This document shows, piece after piece, positions 18,955 to 25,748 of a DNA stretch of 64,000 bases. The notes under the pieces were generated by a model. The model was not told the origin of the DNA. It did not search any database and saw only the letters and a program-made list of their open reading frames with translations. The stretch is from Armatimonadota bacterium (lineage in GTDB: Bacteria > Armatimonadota > UBA5829 > DTJY01), in NCBI GenBank assembly GCA_029907255.1, contig JARYMF010000006.1, positions 196,426-260,425 of the forward strand, in the 5' to 3' direction. The translations under genes were made by a program, and so were the position numbers. How positions within the stretch are numbered: position 1 is the first letter of the stretch; each line of letters opens with the position of its first letter.

Positions 18955-20251
18955 GCTCCAACTCCTCTCTCGCCATTACTTGCATGAACGCCTTTACAAC
19001 TCGCGGGTCAAACTGAGTCCCGGCTCCGTAGCGTACTTGATCTATTGCTTGGTCAATTGTTAATGGCGCCCGGTATACGCGTCTATCTTTCTCGTCAGGT
19101 CCCCCCGTCATGGCATCAAAAGCGTCGGCAACGGCAATTACAGCTGCCTCTATTGGAATCTCGCCATCCTTGAGGCCATCTGGATAGCCCTTGCCATCTG
19201 GACGTTCGTGATGCCCACGTACCCATGGGACTATCGCCTCAAGGTGTTTCATTTGTGAGAGAATTTCTGCTCCTCGTGCGGGGTGCTGCTTTATAATAGC
19301 CCAATCTTCTTCCGAAAGAGCTCCGACTTTGTCCAAAATCTGCTCGTCTACTCCAATCTTACCTACATCATGCAAAAGGCCCGCATCGCGTATTAACATC
19401 AAACTTCGCAACGGTAAACCCATTTGCCTGGCAATTTTATCGGAGATGTCCGCCACCCTTTCGAGGTGTCCTTTTGTATATGGGTGGTAATGCTGCATAT
19501 AGATGCCTAGTGAAGTAATCGTCTCGCGGTAAGTATCAAGTCGTTTGGCATATTGGTTGAGAGCCTGTCTCCCCATCAAAAATGGGATTATCATGAGCAA
19601 TATTCCATGTATACCATAGGCTAAGTAAAGGTATGCAAACAGTATTCCCGATGGGCCAGTCACGAGATTGTTAGTGGCTGTCCATCTCAATTGTTGAGCC
19701 GCATGAATTCGCCAGGGTTCGCGAAGATGTAAGGCCAAAGCGGTTGCTAGTAATAGTGCATTTGTCGTTGTGCAGGTAAATACCCATAGCAACACAGGTA
19801 GCACAACAGCAGACAAAGTGACTTCACTTCCTGTCTGCAAGGTCATGCCGCCAGCAAACACGTAGGCGATAGATGCAACTGTTATCGAAATTATAGTATT
19901 GCACAAGTTGTAGCACGTTAAATCTAAGAGCAATCTTAGCGGGTATTTGCCGCGGTGGAACACCATGTTTGACGCAATTAAACCCAATGAAGTTATAAGT
20001 ACGGTATCGGTGAATCCACGGCTAATAAATAAGGCCAGCACCGCTGGCATAGTCATAGTATATTCGGTTGCTGAGCTGGGGAATATAACGGGAAGTATTT
20101 CGGCAAAGAAGATAAGGATAAAGAAAATAACTAATTCAGGCCAGGCGTGCAGTTCTATTCCCCCAAACGCCACGGCTGAAGTCAAAATAATAAAACCGAG
20201 GAGGTATATTGTGTACTTATACTGAGTGAATGCTTTGGCGACCTGACGCAC
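18944..20251 (-). CDS. membrane HD-GYP phosphodiesterase
   Basis: The N-terminal ~220 residues contain six to eight hydrophobic helices and are probably a sensory membrane domain. The C-terminal domain has every HD-GYP hallmark: HLERVADIS, LLHDVGKIGVDEQIL, KQHPARGAEIL, GHHERPDGKGYPDGLKDG and AVADAFDAMTGG. Proteins of this class usually degrade cyclic di-GMP. Translation begins at GTG with AGGA 8 nt upstream. The gene follows a 28-residue peptide ORF by 81 bp and precedes the degenerate copy, so membrane sensing, hydrolysis and a pseudo-enzyme lie in one transcript. Start choice is moderately sure. Confidence 0.9.
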   Translation of the reverse strand: MRQVAKAFTQYKYTIYLLGFIILTSAVAFGGIELHAWPELVIFFILIFFAEILPVIFPSSATEYTMTMPAVLALFISRGFTDTVLITSLGLIASNMVFHRGKYPLRLLLDLTCYNLCNTIISITVASIAYVFAGGMTLQTGSEVTLSAVVLPVLLWVFTCTTTNALLLATALALHLREPWRIHAAQQLRWTATNNLVTGPSGILFAYLYLAYGIHGILLMIIPFLMGRQALNQYAKRLDTYRETITSLGIYMQHYHPYTKGHLERVADISDKIARQMGLPLRSLMLIRDAGLLHDVGKIGVDEQILDKVGALSEEDWAIIKQHPARGAEILSQMKHLEAIVPWVRGHHERPDGKGYPDGLKDGEIPIEAAVIAVADAFDAMTGGPDEKDRRVYRAPLTIDQAIDQVRYGAGTQFDPRVVKAFMQVMAREELEHGE

Positions 20252-20297
20252 TTGAACTTCCTGTTCAGAGTTGGGCCGACGGAGGTGGCTACTTTGG

Positions 20298-20315
20298 TTT
20301 AGGCATTAGCCTAAA
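20298..20315. repeat. hairpin between the peptide ORF and HD-GYP gene
   Basis: TTTAGGC and GCCTAAA form a perfect 7-bp stem with an ATTA loop. No T-run follows on the minus strand, so it is not a canonical terminator. It may attenuate or stabilise the message between the two reading frames. Confidence 0.5.
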
Positions 20316-20332
20316 TTTAGCCGTCCTAGATC

Positions 20333-20419
20333 CTAGGGCGGTGGCCAGAATCTACCGAACGCGCCGGATGTAAGCACCAGCGACGCCAGAGCAAGCAGTA
20401 CTTTGACCAAGGTCTTCAT
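20333..20419 (-). CDS. putative 28-residue hydrophobic peptide
   Basis: An ATG at 20417-20419 with AAAGGGG about 10 nt upstream opens a 28-codon frame ending in TAG at 20333-20335. The peptide begins MKTLVK, has a hydrophobic run LLALASLVLTSGAF, and ends GRFWPPP. The layout (two lysines, one helix, aromatic/proline tail) resembles secreted signal-peptide precursors such as the AgrD type, but the Cys needed for a thiolactone is absent and no AgrB-like processing protein is nearby. Alternative views are a short membrane peptide or a leader peptide controlling the HD-GYP gene. The ribosome site and position are seen; the function is inference. Confidence 0.5.
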   Translation of the reverse strand: MKTLVKVLLALASLVLTSGAFGRFWPPP

Positions 20420-20544
20420 TTACGTCAACCCCTTTCGTCGTGAGGATAATGTCTATTTCCGCTAGACATAGACATTTCCACCGCTTCGCTCGGGATTTGA
20501 ATCGTTTTGCGACCCTTTCACCGCCTGCCGTCGGCCCAAACAAA
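20420..20544 (-). ncRNA. structured leader upstream of the peptide/HD-GYP genes (candidate)
   Basis: The 125 nt between the upstream gene and the peptide ORF contain an 8-bp stem, AATGTCTA with TAGACATT (20448-20455 / 20469-20476). A tandem TAGACA repeat allows a second register, in which 20449-20455 pairs with 20463-20469 over a 7-nt loop. A further 6-bp stem with G-U pairs can form around GTCGCAAAACGAT. The position before c-di-GMP genes suggested a riboswitch, but I could not fit the sequence to the class I or II c-di-GMP consensus. Confidence 0.35.
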
Positions 20545-21201
20545 TTATTCTTTTTCTTCGCCCATTAAGCCTAGCCGTCTATTGACGGCATCTAGCGTTG
20601 CATTCACCACCGCTTTCCATAAATCCTGCTTGACGATTGCTGAACCTATAAGTGGTTCTTCGCCCCGTGAAGTTATCATGTTTATTAAAACTATTACTAT
20701 TTGCCTGCCTGACAAAGTAATATTTGGATTGATGTCTTCAACAACGAATGTCCCATCGGTACCTTCACAATTTTCAACTGCCCGGAGGGTTGCCGTCGCG
20801 ATTAGTCTGAGTTGGCTCAGGCTTGAACTATGACCTGTTGCACTGCCAGTATACACTTCTTGGTCTTTTTTAAGATGAACAGTAGCCTGAGAATGAGCTC
20901 CATTAAGTGAGATTGAGACATCCGAAAACTTCAATCTTCCTACGTCGAACCTGAAGCGCTTTCCATCCTGTGTTTGTGCCACGCTCACTTTTTTGTGGTC
21001 TAGTTCTATACCAAACTTGGCCATGAGTGCCGACTCTACATCCCTTACCACCTGCTTTGGTGCTCTGCTCGACTCTGCTAGAACATGAATCTCTTCTATG
21101 ACGCCTGCATTGTTTGTTACAACACGGCTTGAGATGATATGGTTGAGCGAGCGAATAACTGATTCAATTTCTGAAGCCGATATTTTTCTTGTGGTCCCCA
21201 T
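20545..21201 (-). CDS. conserved hypothetical protein, pheT-linked
   Basis: I do not recognise the 218-residue family by name. The N-terminal half (ASEIESVIRSLNHIISSRVV, then IEEIHVLAESSRAPKQVVRD) looks like a small alpha/beta domain with a conserved SRAPKQVVRD stretch. The middle has GHSSSLSQLRLIATATLRAVE, reminiscent of a substrate or dimer interface in a repeated alpha/beta unit. No signal peptide or membrane helix is present, so it is cytoplasmic. It begins 15 bp after pheT with a GGAGG ribosome site and is probably the last gene of the translation operon. Confidence 0.75.
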   Translation of the reverse strand: MGTTRKISASEIESVIRSLNHIISSRVVTNNAGVIEEIHVLAESSRAPKQVVRDVESALMAKFGIELDHKKVSVAQTQDGKRFRFDVGRLKFSDVSISLNGAHSQATVHLKKDQEVYTGSATGHSSSLSQLRLIATATLRAVENCEGTDGTFVVEDINPNITLSGRQIVIVLINMITSRGEEPLIGSAIVKQDLWKAVVNATLDAVNRRLGLMGEEKE

Positions 21202-21216
21202 TTTTCTTCCTCCGAG

Positions 21217-23250
21217 CTACGCATCTCTAAAGGATGCTGCAAGCTTGTCTCCAAGGAGACTTCTTATCCTTGCCATGCGGTCGTCTACTTCCTCGTCACG
21301 TAGAGTCTTCGTGGGCGAACGAAATACCATTCTAAACGCAAGACTCTTCTGGCCTGCAGGTAAGGGGGGGCCCTTATATAAATCAAACAACGATAAGCTT
21401 TCTAATAGGTCTCCCGCCCCTTCTTCCAAAACCTCTCTAACTCTATCATACGGAATCTCGTCGGCCACCACGACGGCCAAGTCCCTCGTAAGAGCTGGAT
21501 ACCGAGAGAATGGACGATATGTTTCAGCTTCTCGGCGACGGCTAATCAATTCGTCAAAATCAAGTTCAAAGGCGTAAGTCCGACCGGGGAGGTCGAACTT
21601 AGCAGCAAGGTCCGAGCTGACTTCGCCAAGAACGCCGACTTCGGTATTTCCTATTTGTATGATTGCTGCTCTAGTTGGGTGGAATCCATCAAGCAGCGCC
21701 TGTCTGAAAAGCACTTCGCCTTTTACCAATCGGTTGAAAATAGTTTCAACTATGCCTTTTGCCAAGAAGAAATCTGCTTCGAGGCTACTTTTATCCACAT
21801 TCCAAGCCGTCTGCCACATCGAGCCAGTTAAAGCCCCAGCGATGCTCAAACGTTCGATAATCGCGCCATTATCGGTGGAGGCCACGCGTCCAATCTCGAA
21901 TACGCCGATATCCCTTATACCTCGACTTGCGTTGTAGCCAATTACTCCTAATAGATTTGGAATAAGGCGCTTTCGTATCCGGCTTAGATCATCGCTTATC
22001 GGGTTGCGAATCACAACTTCGCCGTGTTCGCCCTCTGTTGGAGGTACAAGTGAATGAGTGACAACTTCCTGAAGGCCGCATGCAATCAACGTTTCCGCAA
22101 CTTCAGAAGCAAACCTTCCTTCCGAGCTGTCGCTCCCTTGCATTGTTTCACCTACAGGGAGTTTCTCTGGGATTGCATTGTATCCGTACAATCTGCCGAC
22201 TTCTTCAATCAAGTCAATTTCACGCGTTATGTCCGGCCGAAATGTGGGAACGGTCACCAATAGCGGGTCACCTTTCGCAACAGACATGCCTAGTCTGGAA
22301 AGGTAGTCTGCGATTTGCTCTGAGCTTACTTGAACGCCCAAGACTTCGCTTGTCCGTTGAGGTCTAATCTCTATGGTTACCGGGTTGATCTTTTTTGGAT
22401 AGGCATCAACAATGCCCTTAGCGATTGACCCGTCAGACCACTCCACAATTAATTGGGCTACACGGTCAAGGGCATAGGTCGTTAATTCAGGATCAACGCC
22501 GCGCTCAAACCTATACGATGCTTCGGTACTCATGCCGAGATATTTTGCGGTTTTTCGTATAGAGATTCGGTTAAAATGGGCCGACTCTAAAAGAACGTTG
22601 CGCGTGCTAAAGCTTACCTCGGTGTCTGCCCCGCCCATCACTCCTGCGATGGCAATAGCCCTCTCAGAATCTGCTATCACCAAGATTTCCTCGTTTAGTA
22701 TGCGCTCTTCGCCATCTAAAGTTACGATTTTTTCGTCAGGCATTGCTTGACGAACGATTATATGGTGATTCTTCACTAAGTCATAATCGAAAGCATGAAG
22801 GGGCTGCCCTAGCTCAAGCAACACATAGTTCGTTGCATCCACGACATTATTTATGGGCCGGAGACCCCCAGCGATTAGCCTTTCCTGAACCCATGCCGGT
22901 GATGGTCCGACTTTGACATTAGTAACTACGCGTGCTGAGTATCGCGGACAATTGATGGGGCTTTCTATATCAACTTTTACGAGGTCAGACGCCTTCGTAT
23001 CACTTTCGACCAACTTAGGGATTGGAGGATTTAGTTGAGTTCCAAGTAGAGCTGAAACCTCACGTGCCACGCCAACTATTGAAAGCAAATCAGGCCTATT
23101 AGGGGTAACGTAGGTTGAGAAGACAAGCTTGTCACCTATCTCGGTTACCTCTTCCACTTCGAGACCAGCGAGTGTCAATCGCTCCGCTAGTTGCTTCGGA
23201 GGGACATCAAAGCTCACATATTCTCTTAGCCATTCGACAGGTACTAACAC
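21217..23250 (-). CDS. pheT: phenylalanyl-tRNA synthetase beta chain, lacking the tRNA-binding OB domain
   Basis: The 677-residue beta subunit pairs with PheS to charge tRNA-Phe. It begins with the usual LVPVEWLREYVSFDVPPKQL and GLEVEEVTEIG, but then jumps at about residue 40 straight to STYVTPNRPDLLSIVGVARE. The ~110-residue EMAP-II-like tRNA-binding domain that lies between these blocks in most bacteria is missing. The B3/B4 editing module, B5, the degenerate catalytic-like domain and the C-terminal anticodon-binding domain (RYPALTRDLAVVV) are all present. No frameshift is needed, so this is a genuine compact form. The gene follows pheS by 23 bp. Confidence 0.93.
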   Translation of the reverse strand: MLVPVEWLREYVSFDVPPKQLAERLTLAGLEVEEVTEIGDKLVFSTYVTPNRPDLLSIVGVAREVSALLGTQLNPPIPKLVESDTKASDLVKVDIESPINCPRYSARVVTNVKVGPSPAWVQERLIAGGLRPINNVVDATNYVLLELGQPLHAFDYDLVKNHHIIVRQAMPDEKIVTLDGEERILNEEILVIADSERAIAIAGVMGGADTEVSFSTRNVLLESAHFNRISIRKTAKYLGMSTEASYRFERGVDPELTTYALDRVAQLIVEWSDGSIAKGIVDAYPKKINPVTIEIRPQRTSEVLGVQVSSEQIADYLSRLGMSVAKGDPLLVTVPTFRPDITREIDLIEEVGRLYGYNAIPEKLPVGETMQGSDSSEGRFASEVAETLIACGLQEVVTHSLVPPTEGEHGEVVIRNPISDDLSRIRKRLIPNLLGVIGYNASRGIRDIGVFEIGRVASTDNGAIIERLSIAGALTGSMWQTAWNVDKSSLEADFFLAKGIVETIFNRLVKGEVLFRQALLDGFHPTRAAIIQIGNTEVGVLGEVSSDLAAKFDLPGRTYAFELDFDELISRRREAETYRPFSRYPALTRDLAVVVADEIPYDRVREVLEEGAGDLLESLSLFDLYKGPPLPAGQKSLAFRMVFRSPTKTLRDEEVDDRMARIRSLLGDKLAASFRDA

Positions 23251-23273
23251 AGCAGGAACCCTTTGTAGGAAGC

Positions 23274-24296
23274 CTAAAATTGCTGAAGAAAACGCAAGTC
23301 GTTCTCAAGGAACAGGCGCAAATCGTCGATGGCATGCTTAAGCATCGGCATGCGCTCAATTCCCAGGCCAAAAGCAAACCCAGTGTACTTTTCCGAGTCT
23401 ATGTCAAACCGCTCAAGTACGTTTGGGTGAATCATTCCGGCACCGCCTAATTCAAGCCAGCCGGTAGACTTGCAAAGTGAACATCCGGCGCCTTTACACA
23501 TCACGCAGCTAATAGCCCACTCAGCGCCAGGTTCTACGAACGGGAAGTAGTCTGGGCGAAACCGCACTTTGGTTTCTGGTCCGAACATCTCGCGCACGAA
23601 TTGTGCCAAAGTCCCCTTTAGGTTTGCCAAGCTTATCCCTTCGTCGACCGTAAAACAGTCAACCTGGTGAAAGGTGTGTGAATGCGTGGCATCCACAGCA
23701 TCGAACCTAAAACATCGCCCAATTGTCGCGATGCGGAATGGCGGTTTCTGGCTTTCCATTACCCTTCCCTGCAGAGCAGTTGTCTGAGTCCTGAGTAGGA
23801 GGTCATCAGTTATATAAAATGACATCTGCTCATCCAGCGCCGGATGTTCTTCGGGATAGTTTAAGGCTTCGAAGTTGTAAAGATACTGCTCGATTTCCGG
23901 TCCTTCGACCACTTGATAGCCCATCCCGATGAAGATTCGCTTTACTTCTGCGACGGTTACCGACAGGATATGGCGCCTGCCTACTCGGAACAATCTGCCT
24001 GGCAGCGTGACATCCACAGCTTCGCGGGCGAGCTGGGCATCCCGCTCCTCGATTAAAATCTTCTCGCGCTTTTCGGCGATTTTCCTTTCTAGCAGTTGTC
24101 GAAGTTCGTTTGCGCTCTGGCCAAACGATGGCCTTTGCTCTGGGGGCAGCGTTTTCACGCTGCGCAATAGCTCAGTAACCTTGCCCTTACGTCCAAGGTA
24201 CTCGGTTTCCAGCTCCGCCAACGTCTGCGAAGATGCAGCTGATGCAATCCGTTGCTCTGCTTCACGGCGCAGGGCTTCGATTTGCTCGTAAACCAA
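23274..24296 (-). CDS. pheS: phenylalanyl-tRNA synthetase alpha chain
   Basis: The 340-residue catalytic subunit has an N-terminal coiled coil (about 1-90) and class II motifs: THSHTFHQVDCFTVDEGISL, VRFRPDYFPFVEPGAEW and the C-terminal GFAFGLGIERMPML. A cysteine-rich turn CVMCKGAGCSLCKSTGW is present where many bacterial PheS proteins have a related sequence. It lies 24 bp after rplT, the classical order for this operon. Confidence 0.97.
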   Translation of the reverse strand: MVYEQIEALRREAEQRIASAASSQTLAELETEYLGRKGKVTELLRSVKTLPPEQRPSFGQSANELRQLLERKIAEKREKILIEERDAQLAREAVDVTLPGRLFRVGRRHILSVTVAEVKRIFIGMGYQVVEGPEIEQYLYNFEALNYPEEHPALDEQMSFYITDDLLLRTQTTALQGRVMESQKPPFRIATIGRCFRFDAVDATHSHTFHQVDCFTVDEGISLANLKGTLAQFVREMFGPETKVRFRPDYFPFVEPGAEWAISCVMCKGAGCSLCKSTGWLELGGAGMIHPNVLERFDIDSEKYTGFAFGLGIERMPMLKHAIDDLRLFLENDLRFLQQF

Positions 24297-24320
24297 ATCC
24301 TACTCCCCGTTCTCTGAAAG

Positions 24321-24680
24321 TCAAGCTGCTAGCTGTTCTGAGGCATGTTTAACCAGCGCAGCGAAGGCGGCTTTGTCGTTAACAGCCATTTCCGCAAGAA
24401 CCTTGCGGTCTATGGCTACCCCGCCTTTCGCTAAGCCCTGGATGAATCTGCTATAGGATATGCCATTTTCTCGGCATGCCGCATTGATGCGTGTTATCCA
24501 AAGACTCCGAAACTCTCGCTTCCTAACTCTGCGGTCGCGGTATGCATAGTTGAGCGCCTTTGCGACTGCTTCATTCGCAGTTTTGAAGAGGCGGCTTCTT
24601 GCGCCCCAGTAGCCTTTTGCGCGCTCCATGACTTTTTTGTGCCGCTTATGGGTCATTATCCCACGTTTTACCCGTGGCAT
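24321..24680 (-). CDS. rplT: 50S ribosomal protein L20
   Basis: The 119-residue basic protein opens [21 protein letters not shown] and contains [18 protein letters not shown] and [19 protein letters not shown], all diagnostic of L20, an early assembly protein that also represses its own operon in several bacteria. It follows rpmI by 64 bp. Confidence 0.98.
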   Translation of the reverse strand: MPRVKRGIMTHKRHKKVMERAKGYWGARSRLFKTANEAVAKALNYAYRDRRVRKREFRSLWITRINAACRENGISYSRFIQGLAKGGVAIDRKVLAEMAVNDKAAFAALVKHASEQLAA

Positions 24681-24744
24681 CTAACCTGCTCCTTTCAATA
24701 TTGCAACTTGTATTTGGCCTTCTAATGTTTACAGCCGTCTCCTG

Positions 24745-24945
24745 TTATGCACCGTAAGGAATCATGCGATGAACTTTCTGCTTTTCGCCGCCAAAAACCA
24801 AAGACTCTACGCTCAGTCTGCGCTTTCTGGCTGGGGACTTCTTCATCATTAGGTGTCCTTTCCCCGTATTTCGCCGTACAATTTTACCTGACGCAGTTAT
24901 CTTGAATCTCTTGGCAGCTGTTTTTCTTGTCCTTATCTTTGGCAT
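24745..24945 (-). CDS. rpmI: 50S ribosomal protein L35
   Basis: The 66-residue very basic protein begins MPKIRTRKTAAKRFKITASG and has RRNTGKGHLMMKKSPARKRR, the L35 signature. It sits between infC and rplT as in most bacteria. Confidence 0.98.
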   Translation of the reverse strand: MPKIRTRKTAAKRFKITASGKIVRRNTGKGHLMMKKSPARKRRLSVESLVFGGEKQKVHRMIPYGA

Positions 24946-25068
24946 TTGACACTGTTCCTTTCAAGATACAAGTTGCCACGCGACCTCTCGAGCCAAGCTC
25001 CGGATCCGTGGCACGGCTGGGCGTTCCGTATGATTAGTTCACCAATCGGCAGACCTAGACAATCCTTC

Positions 25069-25575
25069 CTACTTTGGGCTTAACACCATCGTCATCGTCC
25101 TGCCTTCCATGGCGGCAGGCTTTTCAACCACCGCTATATCAGCGGTTGCCTCTGCAATCCGATCAAGTGCGCGCTTGGCGAACTCCGGATGGGTTATTTC
25201 GCGACTCCGGAATATTACTATTATTTTAACCTTGTTTCCTTCTCCAAGGAACCTCAGGGCGTGCTTCAGCTTGACCTGAAAATCATGCTCATCAGTGCCA
25301 GGGCGCATTTTGATGCTTTTCACTTCGGTAACCCGCTGCTTCTTTCGAGCCTCCCGTTCGCGCTTTCCTTGCTCATACTTATATTTCCCATAGTCCATTA
25401 TTTTGCATACAGGAGGCACAGCGGTCGGCGCCACCTCAATTAAGTCAAGGCCCTTCTCCCTTGCAATCGCTAGTGCTTCGTGAACGGGTTTGATCCCAAG
25501 CTGGTTTCCCTGTTCGTCAACCAGCCTGCATTCTCGAGCCCGAATCCGCTCGTTAACCCTGAGATCTTTATTTAT
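25069..25575 (-). CDS. infC: translation initiation factor IF-3, AUA start
   Basis: IF-3 prevents premature 30S-50S joining and proofreads start codons. The downstream part, from an in-frame GTG at about 25434, is only the C-terminal two thirds. The conserved N-terminal domain (NKDLRVNERIRARECRLVD, then EALAIAREKGLDLIEVAP) is encoded upstream to 25575, where the only plausible initiator is ATA, three codons after an in-frame TGA. A very strong ribosome site, GAGGTGAT, lies 5 nt before it. That gives 168 residues, the usual size. Known infC genes start at rare codons such as AUU, which lets IF-3 regulate its own synthesis, so AUA fits the family. Confidence 0.93.
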   Translation of the reverse strand: MNKDLRVNERIRARECRLVDEQGNQLGIKPVHEALAIAREKGLDLIEVAPTAVPPVCKIMDYGKYKYEQGKREREARKKQRVTEVKSIKMRPGTDEHDFQVKLKHALRFLGEGNKVKIIVIFRSREITHPEFAKRALDRIAEATADIAVVEKPAAMEGRTMTMVLSPK

Positions 25576-25719
25576 GCTCCATCACCTCGTAAAAATTAAC
25601 CACAGGGCCATATGCGGACTGCACACACAGCCCGGAGTTGGTGTGCTAAACCCCAGAAACCGCGTCTCCGTGCGCCATCCGAACCCTGCGGTCGTAGCGT
25701 TTAAAGTATTATTGGAGTT
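25576..25719 (-). promoter_or_regulatory. infC-rpmI-rplT leader
   Basis: About 140 nt of untranslated leader separate the promoter from the infC ribosome site, with several G+C-rich inverted segments (for example GGGCTGTGTGTGCAGTCC). Autoregulatory leaders of this operon bound by L20 are known in other bacteria. I cannot fit this one to a known L20 or IF-3 consensus. Confidence 0.4.
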
Positions 25720-25748
25720 AGTATAGCATAATATCATTAATTCGTCAA
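25720..25748 (-). promoter_or_regulatory. sigma70-type promoter of the infC operon
   Basis: TTGACG (25743-25748) and TATACT (25720-25725) on the minus strand are 17 bp apart. The -35 lies inside the last codons of thrS, so infC-rpmI-rplT-pheST can be transcribed separately from thrS. Confidence 0.78.

Noticed and set aside
20352-20543. A 63-residue frame on the minus strand across the leader region
   Set aside because: Starts at TTG with no ribosome site, is basic and low-scoring, and overlaps the better supported 28-residue frame and the hairpins.
20420-20544. c-di-GMP class I (GEMM) riboswitch
   Set aside because: A GTCGCAAAACG stretch is reminiscent, but the tetraloop-receptor and paired-helix landmarks do not fit.
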